Shown piece after piece: positions 1 to 6,974 of a stretch of 14,431 bases of DNA. This stretch comes from an uncultured Candidatus Saccharibacteria bacterium. GTDB lineage: Bacteria; Patescibacteriota; Saccharimonadia; Saccharimonadales; Saccharimonadaceae. A program made the translations under genes and the position numbers. Below the pieces are notes generated by a model. The model was not told the origin of the DNA. It ran no database searches and saw nothing but the letters and a program-made list of their open reading frames with translations. The stretch spans positions 1 to 14,431 of the forward strand of contig CAMUOM010000014.1 of the NCBI GenBank assembly GCA_947090635.1, given 5' to 3'. Numbering within the stretch: position 1 is the first letter of the stretch; each line of letters begins with the position of its first letter.

Positions 1-437
1 AGCTGATTGCCCAAGTTTGTGGGCGCGTGGGGCGCACCGCCGACCCGACCACGGCCATCATTCAGACCTACCAGCCAACCGCGCCGGCCGTCACCTTTGG
101 TGCCAAACAAGACTACGCCGGATTTTACGCCGCCGAAATTCAAGCGCGCGAACGTGGACACTTCCCACCCTTCGCCTACCTCTTAAAGCTAACTTGCACA
201 TACAAGACTGAGCGCGGCGCCGCGGGCGCCAGCAGCCGCCTTGCAAACCACCTCCGCACCGCCTACCGCGACCAAGTGGCAGTACTAGGGCCAGCGCCCA
301 GCTTTTATGAACGCCTCGGCGGTCAGTACACTTGGCAAATCGTAGTGCGCGCACCCCGTCGCACCACCCTGCAGCAAATCTTGAGCGAGCTGCCACTGGG
401 CTGGCACGCCGAACTTGACCCACTCAGCCTGCTTTAG
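1..437 (+). CDS. priA: Primosomal protein N' (PriA helicase), 3' end only
   Basis: This is the C-terminal part of PriA, the superfamily 2 DNA helicase that restarts stalled replication forks. The gene enters from the left edge in the frame whose first complete codon is at 3, and stops at TAG 435-437. The first residues, LIAQVCGRVGRTADPTTAII, contain helicase motif VI (Q-x-x-G-R-x-G-R) followed by the family's IIQTYQP strand. Further on, FYAAEIQARERGHFPPFAYL matches the conserved PriA segment usually seen as E-R-x-x-x-x-x-P-P-F. The end, with VLGPAPSFYERLGGQYTWQI, is the usual C-terminal domain (G-P-A-P ... R-x-x-x-x-Y-R/T-W-Q). The GTG at 27 is internal and is not a start. About 144 residues are visible; the helicase core lies outside the window. 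It converges on the minus-strand secreted-protein gene with a 64-bp gap in which I see no convincing terminator. Confidence 0.93.
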   Translation, partial: LIAQVCGRVGRTADPTTAIIQTYQPTAPAVTFGAKQDYAGFYAAEIQARERGHFPPFAYLLKLTCTYKTERGAAGASSRLANHLRTAYRDQVAVLGPAPSFYERLGGQYTWQIVVRAPRRTTLQQILSELPLGWHAELDPLSLL

Positions 438-501
438 CCATTGCTCGGATTACCGCGGCTCATCAGTGCTGGGCTGCGCTACTAAAATTTATGCGACCAA
501 C

Positions 502-2709
502 CTAGTCATCGGAATCATCATTCTCTGGGATGATTGGTGGTAAGGTCAGCACGGCACGGTAAGTGTCGCTGCCATCAGTCTTAAAGATTGAACTTATATA
601 CATCGAAAGTGGTCCACTCGACACCCCCTTATTCTCAGCATCATCACCATCACTACTGCCACGCGACACTAGAGGGAATCGCTTCCAGCTATCATTATCG
701 CCAGGAAGTCTGGTACTGCCATCAAGATAGTTGCTACCTTTCCAACCAAACTCGTCATTTGCCATGCCAACATAGTTAATCCAGTCATTTATAGCGCCGT
801 CATAGTCAATATCGTCGCCAAAATCTTTGCCACTATTAACATTAAATTCATTTTGCTCATCGTCAGAAGGGTTATATCTTAGGTATTCATAATATGGCGC
901 TGGCAGCTTACCGCTTGCAAATTGCCTTTCAAGTACTTCTTTAAAACTCAAATTTTTACCTTCATACTCAATGCCGCTGTCGCTATTGTCAGAGTTCTCA
1001 TCGCCATTCACGTTCTTTGTCAGCGACGCTGTCACTTCCCAGCTATTCGAGCCCGCCATATCATAAATACCGGTTTGGTTACCACTAGTGCTCGCGAGCT
1101 GCCCCAGCTTGGTGTAATAGCCGTGCTTAAGGTCAACGCCGCAAGCCGCGTTTGTGCCCGCATCACCGCCGCGCACGGCGCTGCCTTCTTTGCCATACTT
1201 AGCCGTACTCTGGTCAGCTAACGGCCCGCAGCCGGTGACACTACCATAAATGCGCTCTCCATCTTTACGGGTAAAGAGGTCAAAATTATTGCCCTGAATG
1301 CCGCTATACCACTGTACCTTACCACGATTCTTGCCCTCGGTATACTTATGTTCACGGTTAAGCCCAATACCATATTTGCTATAGGCTAGATAAATAGCCG
1401 TGGCATACTCAGAACCGCGCGGCATGCGCGAACTGAGCTCGGCCAAGTTGTGCGAATTTTGCTTCACCGGCGGTAAAGCCACACCCTCTGCTGGCTGGTT
1501 AGGTTGATACGGGTCTGGCTTACCAATGCTCTGAAGCACCGTCAGCGACTTCACTAGCGAGTCAGTATCCTTAGTACCACCACGAAGCATTGGTTGGTTT
1601 GGCAACGACTGCGCCGTATTATTGGCAAAGCTAATCTGGTACTTTGAGAGCCAAATGCCATTGAGGTCGCGGTCGCCAAACACGAAACCGCGTGGCGTCT
1701 CCCAGCCCCAACTCTTAGAGGCAATATCCGGTTCATAAGTGTCATGGTCAACAGCACTACCCGACTCCGAACTCCGCCGCGGCTGGTTGGCTCGCTCAAA
1801 CTTAATCTCAAAGTTATTGTCTGCGCCGTGACTATCTTCGTCGACATCACTATAATCGCGCACTTTGTATGAGTAGCGCGGCACATACACCCAGTAGCCC
1901 AACACGTCGGCGTCGTCCACCTTTACTGACTTGCCTTGGTATTTAGCGAGTGCCTCCTTCTTCACAGTAATGGCATTCGCCCAGCGACGCTGGCTGTAAT
2001 CGTACCAGTCACCCTGATGCGTGGCGTCCTCCGCCTTCGCCACCGTACGCCACTCCGGCTTCGTCTCGCTACCAGTGTACTTGACGGGTATCATGTTTTT
2101 GTCGATGTCAACTTTGCAACCGCTCTTCTGGTCACCCGAGCGGCAAGTATCACTATCAAACTGCCATGACGACGGCGCAAACGTCAACGTATAAGTCACC
2201 TTGGTCCGGTAAGTGCCCTGTAACACACCCGACTTATTGACAGCAAGTGTCACTTTCTCGTCCATCTCCTGTGGGCCGTCGGCGTTCTGCTTTAAAATCG
2301 TCGGCTTCACTTGGTCGGCGGAAACTGGGCTAAATGTGTCGCCATCTCCCAAACGGTAGCCCCACTGCCCAGCCTTGAGGTCGCTATTTGCCGCCTCTAC
2401 CGGCTTGATGCTTTTATTGTCATCGCTCTTTAGTTCGGCCGTGTCGGCAAACATGCTGAGGTTAAACTTGCGCGTGGCGTGGTTCACTGTGATGGTAGTG
2501 TCCTGCGTAAAATCATTATCATCGTTGAGCTTCACCTCATTAGTATTAAGATCCATGCCAACGTAGCCCGCCATCTCAGCCCTTACTGGTTGCACATTAG
2601 CCACCGCCAGCGCCGCAACTAACAGAGGTAGCCCAAATAGCCAGCGCCCCGCGCCATTGTTCCACGCCAGCCGGCGTGACAAAAGTTGACATAGATTTGC
2701 TATCCGCAT
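502..2709 (-). CDS. Large secreted protein with FGE/C-type-lectin-like C-terminal module (paralogue 1)
   Basis: A 735-residue exported protein, probably cell-surface or released. Residues 1-44 form a long signal peptide (Arg-rich start, hydrophobic core LFGLPLLVAALAVA, likely cleavage at VRA/EM). Residues 45-180 are a Thr/Val-rich beta region ending GTYRTKVTYTLTF. Residues 189-214 carry C-R-SGD-x-K-x-x-C followed by VDIDKNMIPVKYTGS. Then come WYDYSQRRWANAITV (235-249), GYWVYVPRYSYKV (271-283), LNGIWLSKYQIS (349-360), YLAYSKYG (440-447) and LGQLASTSGNQTGIYDMAGS (535-554). The last segments resemble the FGE-sulfatase / C-type-lectin superfamily. The C-terminus has VSRGSS (681-686) and YRAVLTLPP (717-725), then an acidic tail. 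There is no LPXTG motif and no C-terminal membrane helix. An Asp/Asn-rich insertion (about 565-645) is absent from paralogue 2. The SD AAGGAGG lies unusually close (3 nt) to the ATG. A role in host contact is inference. Confidence 0.85.
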   Translation of the reverse strand: MRIANLCQLLSRRLAWNNGAGRWLFGLPLLVAALAVANVQPVRAEMAGYVGMDLNTNEVKLNDDNDFTQDTTITVNHATRKFNLSMFADTAELKSDDNKSIKPVEAANSDLKAGQWGYRLGDGDTFSPVSADQVKPTILKQNADGPQEMDEKVTLAVNKSGVLQGTYRTKVTYTLTFAPSSWQFDSDTCRSGDQKSGCKVDIDKNMIPVKYTGSETKPEWRTVAKAEDATHQGDWYDYSQRRWANAITVKKEALAKYQGKSVKVDDADVLGYWVYVPRYSYKVRDYSDVDEDSHGADNNFEIKFERANQPRRSSESGSAVDHDTYEPDIASKSWGWETPRGFVFGDRDLNGIWLSKYQISFANNTAQSLPNQPMLRGGTKDTDSLVKSLTVLQSIGKPDPYQPNQPAEGVALPPVKQNSHNLAELSSRMPRGSEYATAIYLAYSKYGIGLNREHKYTEGKNRGKVQWYSGIQGNNFDLFTRKDGERIYGSVTGCGPLADQSTAKYGKEGSAVRGGDAGTNAACGVDLKHGYYTKLGQLASTSGNQTGIYDMAGSNSWEVTASLTKNVNGDENSDNSDSGIEYEGKNLSFKEVLERQFASGKLPAPYYEYLRYNPSDDEQNEFNVNSGKDFGDDIDYDGAINDWINYVGMANDEFGWKGSNYLDGSTRLPGDNDSWKRFPLVSRGSSDGDDAENKGVSSGPLSMYISSIFKTDGSDTYRAVLTLPPIIPENDDSDD

Positions 2710-2798
2710 TACCCTCCTTATAATTAGCTCTCACGGTTAACCATCGGTCACTAATAGTTCAGATAGTCGTTAAATACGTCTCTCACACGTATACCTCT

Positions 2799-2827
2799 AT
2801 TATAACACAAGCACAATGCAGTAACAA
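2799..2827 (-). promoter_or_regulatory. Promoter of the 735-aa secreted protein gene
   Basis: Read on the minus strand: -35 TTGTTA (2822-2827), a 17-nt spacer and -10 TATAAT (2799-2804), with TG one base upstream of the -10 (extended -10). A start near 2792 gives a leader of about 82 nt, longer than elsewhere in this window. The leader contains a short palindrome, CGGTTAACCG, about 30 nt before the SD, which could fold but proves nothing. Confidence 0.65.
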
Positions 2828-2917
2828 GCCTTAAGCGTGAAGCCCGCCGGCGGGCGCGCCGACCCAGCCCAAACCGATTTAGCTCGGCTTAGCCTAATTT
2901 ACTAGCAAAAGCCAATC

Positions 2918-2942
2918 AAAAAAGCCCGCCAAGCTGGCGGGC
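2918..2942 (-). terminator. Rho-independent terminator of rplU
   Basis: On the minus strand, GCCCGCC - loop AGCTT - GGCGGGC is a perfect 7-bp GC stem followed directly by six T. It starts 18 bases after the rplU stop, so it should end the rplU transcript before the secreted-protein promoter. Confidence 0.9.
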
Positions 2943-2959
2943 TCAAGCGACTACCTGTA

Positions 2960-3265
2960 TTACTTGATAGAGGTAATCTTGATACGAGTGTACTCGTGAC
3001 GACCGCCACGAACCTTGTTGATGCGCTTCTTAGCTTTGAAGCGAATCGCCAACGTCTTCTCGCCCTTAACGAGGGCATCAACGACTTCGGCGCTTACCTT
3101 TACACCCTTCACGGTTGGCGTGCCGACTGTCGTTTTGTCTCCATCGATAGTCAACAGTGCATCAAACGTGAGAGCTTTTTCAGCCTCTGGCAGATGATCT
3201 ACCAAAAGGGTCTCGCCTTCGGCAACAGTGTATTGCTTGTTGCCACTTGTAATGACTGCTTTCAT
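2960..3265 (-). CDS. rplU: 50S ribosomal protein L21
   Basis: A 101-residue L21, a normal length for this 23S rRNA-binding protein of the large subunit. It begins MKAVITSGNKQYTVAEGETL, the family's strongly conserved opening (A-V-I-x-x-G-G-K-Q-Y-x-V). The body has VGTPTVKGVKVSAEVV and the C-terminal basic block IRFKAKKRINKVRGGRHEYT, which matches the usual K-x-R-R-K-N-x-x-x-x-x-G-H-R-Q-x-x-T. The start at 3265 has SD AAAGGA 5 nt upstream. In most bacteria rpmA (L27) follows rplU; here the gene has its own promoter and terminator and no L27 gene is in the window, so the two are separated or rpmA lies elsewhere. Confidence 0.97.
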   Translation of the reverse strand: MKAVITSGNKQYTVAEGETLLVDHLPEAEKALTFDALLTIDGDKTTVGTPTVKGVKVSAEVVDALVKGEKTLAIRFKAKKRINKVRGGRHEYTRIKITSIK

Positions 3266-3292
3266 TTAATTCCTTTACTTATTAACTCTACC

Positions 3293-3321
3293 AGAGTAAC
3301 ACATCGCGTGCTTTTTGTCCA
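3293..3321 (-). promoter_or_regulatory. Promoter of rplU
   Basis: On the minus strand: -35 TGGACA (3316-3321), exactly 17 nt of spacer, then TACTCT (3293-3298). The -10 keeps only the three most conserved bases (T1, A2, T6) but is preceded by TGT, an extended -10. Spacing and position fit a transcript with a leader of about 20 nt carrying the AAAGGA SD. Confidence 0.5.
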
Positions 3322-3353
3322 GTATTTTACGCTGCTCTTAGCGCCAAATTTTA

Positions 3354-4661
3354 CTAGCAGCCCGGCGCCCGGTCAGACACATCTTTAAAGCTGAGTAGCT
3401 GGTTGCGGTAGTACTCGTACTGCGTCTGACGCGCGGCAATTTCGGCTGGCAAGCCGGCGGTGATATCTTCCGCCAGCGTACTAAACTGGTCTAAAATGCG
3501 CACAATCTCCGCTTGCACTGCCAGTGGCGGGACGGGAATACGAACTTTGCTCAACGCGCCTGCCGATACGTGCATAACCTTAGTACCATAAGCCAACGAC
3601 TGTTTTTGCTTAAAGAACCATACAGATGAGAGATAGTAGGCTAGATATTTAGGGTCTTGATTGTGCCGAATAATTACCGCATCGCCACTTACCGCTACCT
3701 TTTCTTGTCCTAGCCAGGCGATGCATTTACAGATGTCAGGTATGTTTTCACTCGTGATTGTCATAATGAGGTCATTTTTGTTTGCAAATTTTTGCCGTGC
3801 CGCGCAAGCTTCGTCGATAAAACTTATTGTATGGTCAGTAGTTAAATTATAATCGGTGTATATTTGACCGTAATGAATACAGGGCACGCCAGAGGGACGA
3901 AAGTCTTTTCTCTGCAAGCTACCACCTCGAGAAATTGACGCAATATCCCCAAGCGTTTTCCACTCCACGCCATCAGGACAGAGGGTGTGGAGCAAATCCC
4001 ACACTTTGCCCTGCTTGCCTTCAGGATGGGCGAGGTCGAGTAGCCAGTCACGATAGTACTCATATTGGGTGCGGCGGGCCTGCTTCTCCTTCGCAAGCTC
4101 CTTCGCAAGCTCCGTAAATTTATTTAAGATTTGTACAATCTTTGCCTGTACCGCCAGCGGCGGTACAGGAATTTTGATATTACGTAAATCACCACCAGTT
4201 AACTTTGGAATGTTGCCGTGTATTAGTTGTGATATATTAATAGTTTGCATATAGTAATATAAATACCGTAGCTGAGTTATGTTGGATTTATACAGTATGT
4301 GCGCATGGTTGTTGACCCAAATTTTACCAGTTGCCCAGTTTACTACGGGATTACCTGACGGTGTCAATACGCTACCATCTTCTGCCACTAATAAATAAGT
4401 ACCGTCTAGTAAATAACCATTAACGTAGTCTTGAATTCCATTAGCCCCATAATACGGGTAATCGCCAGACACCCTCTTTGCCTTGGCTATAGGTTTACGC
4501 TTAGTGTCTAGTATTTCACAGCATTCTCCAAGCGTTTTCCACTCCACGCCATCGGGACATAAAGTATCGATGAGAGTGTGAAGGTCGGTTGCGGCGGCAG
4601 TGACATCAGCATCAGCCACACCCGTGGCTGTCGACTTTAAGCCATTCAATTCATCATTCAT
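3354..4661 (-). CDS. hsdS: Type I restriction-modification specificity subunit (HsdS)
   Basis: A 435-residue S subunit, the component that reads the DNA target for a type I methylase/nuclease. It has the two-half design: TRD1 (about 34-165), central conserved helix (about 165-210), TRD2 (about 227-370), distal conserved helix (about 372-425). Each half opens with LCPDGVEWKTLG (34-45 and 227-238) and closes with IPVPPLAVQA-x-IV-x-IL followed by RQTQYEYYR or its near copy. The start at 4661 has GGAG 7 nt upstream. No hsdM or hsdR is within the window, so it is either an orphan S subunit or its partners are elsewhere. Stretches of TRD1 (about 4200-4450) are visibly AT-rich compared with neighbouring genes, as often seen for transferred recognition domains. 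A short extra N-terminus (1-30, Ala/Thr/Asp-rich) precedes the first half. Confidence 0.93.
   Translation of the reverse strand: MNDELNGLKSTATGVADADVTAAATDLHTLIDTLCPDGVEWKTLGECCEILDTKRKPIAKAKRVSGDYPYYGANGIQDYVNGYLLDGTYLLVAEDGSVLTPSGNPVVNWATGKIWVNNHAHILYKSNITQLRYLYYYMQTINISQLIHGNIPKLTGGDLRNIKIPVPPLAVQAKIVQILNKFTELAKELAKEKQARRTQYEYYRDWLLDLAHPEGKQGKVWDLLHTLCPDGVEWKTLGDIASISRGGSLQRKDFRPSGVPCIHYGQIYTDYNLTTDHTISFIDEACAARQKFANKNDLIMTITSENIPDICKCIAWLGQEKVAVSGDAVIIRHNQDPKYLAYYLSSVWFFKQKQSLAYGTKVMHVSAGALSKVRIPVPPLAVQAEIVRILDQFSTLAEDITAGLPAEIAARQTQYEYYRNQLLSFKDVSDRAPGC
3949..3980 (-). repeat. hsdS intragenic direct repeat, copy B
   Basis: Encodes the LCPDGVEWKTLG opening of the second target-recognition half. 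Bases 3949-3974 are identical to 4528-4553, and the match runs to 32 bases with one mismatch. Such repeats are the usual crossover points for swapping recognition domains. Confidence 0.85.
4086..4113 (-). repeat. 12-bp tandem repeat in the hsdS central helix
   Basis: CTCCTTCGCAAG occurs twice head to tail (4086-4097, 4098-4109), followed by a further 4 bases of a third unit. It encodes ELAKELAKE in the helical spacer between the two recognition domains. The unit is four residues, the same size as the TAEL unit of the EcoR124 family, where copy number sets the length of the non-specific gap in the DNA target. Confidence 0.9.
4528..4559 (-). repeat. hsdS intragenic direct repeat, copy A
   Basis: Partner of 3949-3980, encoding the LCPDGVEWKTLG opening of the first recognition half. 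At least 26 bases are identical between the two copies. Confidence 0.85.
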
Positions 4662-4693
4662 CCCAGTACTCCTACCCAGTTTTACCTATTACT

Positions 4694-4699
4694 ATTATA
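4694..4699 (-). promoter_or_regulatory. Likely -10 of the hsdS promoter
   Basis: TATAAT on the minus strand, 32 bases upstream of the hsdS ATG, with no clear -35 at 16-18 nt. A start near 4687 would leave a 26-nt leader containing the GGAG SD. It lies back to back with the def -10 at 4735-4740, so the two promoters could interfere with each other. Confidence 0.45.
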
Positions 4700-4731
4700 C
4701 ACAATTTATACACGATGGCCCCGTCCCCATC

Positions 4732-4740
4732 TGTTATAAT
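4732..4740 (+). promoter_or_regulatory. Extended -10 promoter of def, leaderless
   Basis: TGTTATAAT is a consensus extended -10 (TGnTATAAT). Exactly six bases separate it from the ATG at 4747, which puts the predicted +1 on the A of the start codon. There is no Shine-Dalgarno sequence and no -35 resembling TTGACA. Confidence 0.65.
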
Positions 4741-4746
4741 AATAAT

Positions 4747-5385
4747 ATGCATTCAAATTACACATATCAAGATATTATTACCCTGCCCAACGACCACTTG
4801 CGCGAGCGCAGCCAGCGGGTCGACGCCTTGGCGCCTGCGACACAGCAGATTATCGCCGACATGAAGGCGGCCGCGCTCGACTGGGAGGCCTCGCGCCCGC
4901 ACGAGGTGGCAGTGGCGCTCGCAGCAGTGCAAATTGACCAAATGGCGCGCGTGATTATCATCCGCGAAGATTTTGACGACAAGGACAACCACAATTTTAC
5001 CGTGCTCATCAACCCCGAAATTGTTAAATACGAGGGCAAAATTGAATACGACCAAGAGGGTTGCCTCTCAATTAAAGACATCTACGGCGAAGTGCCCCGC
5101 TACACCAAGGTGCGCGTACGCGCCACCGACATCCACGGCAACCGCGTCCACGTCAAATCGCCCAACGCCTTTCTGGCGCGGGTGCTGCAGCACGAGATTG
5201 ACCACACCAATGGCATTTGCTTTATCGACCGCATCGCGCAAGACGAAGGCGCCTTCTCCATTTTAATGCCAAACGGCGACCTCAAGCCGATTCCTTACGC
5301 CGAAGTGCAAAAAATGCACATCCTGCCGACCGACCCCGAGTACATCCGCCAGTGCGCCACGCTTTATAGCAAAAAGCGCGCCTAG
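4747..5385 (+). CDS. def: Peptide deformylase
   Basis: A 212-residue metalloenzyme that removes the N-formyl group from new proteins. All three family motifs are present. Motif 1 is AVALAAVQ (55-62) in place of the usual GxGLAAxQ, with both glycines replaced by alanine and the catalytic Gln kept (Q62). Motif 2 is EGCLS (104-108) with the metal-binding Cys. Motif 3 is HEIDH (149-153) with the two metal-binding His and the catalytic Glu. I chose the ATG at 4747 because family similarity begins there and a -10 box sits exactly one promoter length upstream. An in-frame extension to 4600 would run into divergent hsdS coding sequence. The C-terminal tail (about 170-212) is longer than in minimal deformylases. 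It lies 20 bp ahead of fmt, the enzyme that adds the same formyl group. Confidence 0.95.
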   Translation: MHSNYTYQDIITLPNDHLRERSQRVDALAPATQQIIADMKAAALDWEASRPHEVAVALAAVQIDQMARVIIIREDFDDKDNHNFTVLINPEIVKYEGKIEYDQEGCLSIKDIYGEVPRYTKVRVRATDIHGNRVHVKSPNAFLARVLQHEIDHTNGICFIDRIAQDEGAFSILMPNGDLKPIPYAEVQKMHILPTDPEYIRQCATLYSKKRA

Positions 5386-5390
5386 CCGCG

Positions 5391-5399
5391 TGGTATAAT
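5391..5399 (+). promoter_or_regulatory. Extended -10 promoter of fmt, leaderless
   Basis: TGGTATAAT lies inside the 20-bp gap between def and fmt. Six bases separate it from the ATG at 5406, so the predicted +1 is the start codon itself. fmt therefore probably has its own leaderless transcript as well as any read-through from def. Confidence 0.6.
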
Positions 5400-5405
5400 A
5401 GCCCT

Positions 5406-6299
5406 ATGATTAAAGTGATTTTCTTCGGCACCGACGCCATCTCGGCGCCCAGCCTATCAGCCTTGATTGACGCCGCGCCATATGAGGTGGTCGCCGTAGT
5501 GACCAAGCCGGATTTTAAGCGCGGCCGCGGCCAAACCTTGACCCGCCCTGAGGTAGCACAAATTGCCGACCAACACGGCATTCCTGTCTTACAGCCCGAA
5601 AAGCTGAGCACCGCCGTGAACGACATCGCCGCCTTTCACGCCGACTGCGGTGCGCTGGTGGCGTACGGCAAGATTATACCGGAGAGCGTGATTGACCTCT
5701 TTCCGCACGGCATCATCAACTTTCACCCATCTATGCTACCCGTCTACCGCGGGCCGTCGCCAATCGAGACTGCCGTGGCGCGGGGCGACCACTTCACTGG
5801 GTTAACGCTAATGCAAGTCGCCAAGGCTATGGATGCCGGCCCGATTTTTTATCAAGAGCGCGTGGACTTGACCGGCGACGAAACCACCGCCGACCTTTAC
5901 ACCAAGTTTGCCCAGCGCGGCGCGGAACTCTTTGTTGCGAAGCTGGCCGATATCGTGGCGGGCAAACTGCCGCCGCTCGCGCAAGATGACGACCTCGCCA
6001 CTTACTGCCACATGATTCGTAAGGAAGATGGCGCGCTCGACCCAGCCACCATGACGGCGCGCGAGTGCTACAACCGCCTGCGGGCGTTCGGCGCGTGGCC
6101 GAAGTGCCGGATTGAGTTTGGTGGGCAGTCGGTCATTGTGACTAAAGCCAAGGCGCTGGAGCCCTTCACGGGCGACGCTTGGGCGGACGTCATCCCCTGC
6201 CAAGGCGATAGCGCGCTGCAGCTCATCGAGATTTTAAACCCGAAGAGCGGCAAACGCATGAAGCCCACCGACTTTCTGCGCGGTCTGCATAAAAACTAA
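5406..6299 (+). CDS. fmt: Methionyl-tRNA formyltransferase
   Basis: A 297-residue enzyme that formylates initiator Met-tRNA using 10-formyltetrahydrofolate. The N-terminal Rossmann-type domain starts MIKVIFFGTDAISAPSLSAL. The signature INFHPSMLPVYRGPSPI (104-120) holds the catalytic Asn105 and His107, and MDAGPI (142-147) holds the catalytic Asp143. These match the N/H/D triad of the family; SMLP replaces the more common SLLP. PDFKRGRGQTL (35-45) is the usual basic loop for tRNA contact. The C-terminal beta-barrel region starts near 205 and includes the typical R-x-x-G-A-W-P (about 227-233). The length is slightly shorter than the roughly 315 residues of the E. coli enzyme. It sits directly after def and is followed by a strong hairpin. 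Confidence 0.96.
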   Translation: MIKVIFFGTDAISAPSLSALIDAAPYEVVAVVTKPDFKRGRGQTLTRPEVAQIADQHGIPVLQPEKLSTAVNDIAAFHADCGALVAYGKIIPESVIDLFPHGIINFHPSMLPVYRGPSPIETAVARGDHFTGLTLMQVAKAMDAGPIFYQERVDLTGDETTADLYTKFAQRGAELFVAKLADIVAGKLPPLAQDDDLATYCHMIRKEDGALDPATMTARECYNRLRAFGAWPKCRIEFGGQSVIVTKAKALEPFTGDAWADVIPCQGDSALQLIEILNPKSGKRMKPTDFLRGLHKN

Positions 6300-6300
6300 T

Positions 6301-6330
6301 TAAACCCCCAGCACTGCAGCTGGGGGTTTA
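6301..6330. terminator. Terminator between fmt and the convergent gene
   Basis: TAAACCCCCAGC - 6-nt loop - GCTGGGGGTTTA is a perfect 12-bp stem whose outer A/T pairs supply short T runs on both strands. It begins just after the fmt stop and 30 bp from the stop of the convergent gene at 6360, so it can serve both. Confidence 0.85.
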
Positions 6331-6359
6331 TCATATGAGGTGGATTGGCTTAGTCTACT

Positions 6360-6860
6360 TTATCGGCGAGCGTCAGGCTCATCCTCCGCTGGTTCATCTT
6401 GTGACGGCAGGCCAGCGATATCGCGCAAGTTGCGTTCCATTATATCGGCGTCGCCCCACGCTTCGGCAATAGCAGAACTGAGTGCTTCATCGCGGCGGTC
6501 AAAGATATCCGCGTATTTCACGCGCCGGCAACGCTGCGCCAGCCACTTGATGTTATAGTGGTCTTCATCTGGATAATCCTCAATATTTTGGACGATTTTC
6601 TCAGCAGTGGCGCGGTCGGCCAGCTCTAGCGCCAACGCAATGGTGTCGGTCTCATTAAAGCCGTCAAAGTCGAACGCCAGTTGGCCAGTCTCAATCATCT
6701 TGGCTTGCTTTTTGCGCTCCGCTGCATGACGCGCCGCGTGGCGCGCGTCAATTTGCGCCAGCAGCTGGATGGCGGTCAGCCGGTCCGCCGCTGTCGACTT
6801 GCCCACGCGCGACATTAAATCGTCGTATGTCGCTTGGATGTCTAGTTGCCCTTGTTCCAT
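6360..6860 (-). CDS. Hypothetical protein, 166 aa
   Basis: I do not recognise this protein. It starts MEQGQLDIQATYDDLMSRVG, is largely helical and charged, has a basic stretch (RHAAERKKQAK, about 44-54), then LAFDFDGFNETDTIALALEL and an acidic Ala/Pro/Asp tail (SQDEPAEDEPDARR). There is no signal peptide, membrane segment or Cys pair. I place the start at 6860 rather than the upstream in-frame codon at 7058, because the extension would overlap the divergent gene and because an extended -10 (TGCTAAAAT) ends 7 nt before this ATG with no SD. A role cannot be given. The shared divergent promoter region suggests it may be co-regulated with the gene at 6975. Confidence 0.75.
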   Translation of the reverse strand: MEQGQLDIQATYDDLMSRVGKSTAADRLTAIQLLAQIDARHAARHAAERKKQAKMIETGQLAFDFDGFNETDTIALALELADRATAEKIVQNIEDYPDEDHYNIKWLAQRCRRVKYADIFDRRDEALSSAIAEAWGDADIMERNLRDIAGLPSQDEPAEDEPDARR

Positions 6861-6867
6861 AAACAGT

Positions 6868-6876
6868 ATTTTAGCA
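6868..6876 (-). promoter_or_regulatory. Extended -10 promoter of the 166-aa gene, leaderless
   Basis: On the minus strand, TGCTAAAAT is followed by 7 bases and then the ATG at 6860. The predicted start of transcription falls on or one base before the start codon. No SD is present. Confidence 0.55.
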
Positions 6877-6962
6877 CACGCTTCATAAAAATGCCCAAAC
6901 CCTCTAGCCAACAAATCGGCAGGCACACAGGCAAAGTAGTGGCTACTAATGTATATATATTT

Positions 6963-6968
6963 TATAAT
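6963..6968 (+). promoter_or_regulatory. -10 of the gene at 6975, leaderless
   Basis: TATAAT is followed by six bases and the ATG at 6975, which places +1 on the start codon. No SD and no clear -35 are present. The surrounding 6950-6976 is very AT-rich. Confidence 0.55.
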
Positions 6969-6974
6969 AATATT

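Noticed and set aside
2842..2855. Perfect 14-bp GC palindrome GCCCGCCGGCGGGC upstream of the first secreted-protein promoter
   Set aside because: It has no loop, no T-run and no nearby gene end. It may be chance in GC-rich sequence or part of the rplU terminator surroundings; I cannot assign a role.
4600..4746. Upstream extension of def
   Set aside because: It overlaps divergent hsdS coding sequence and its promoter; deformylase similarity begins at the ATG at 4747.
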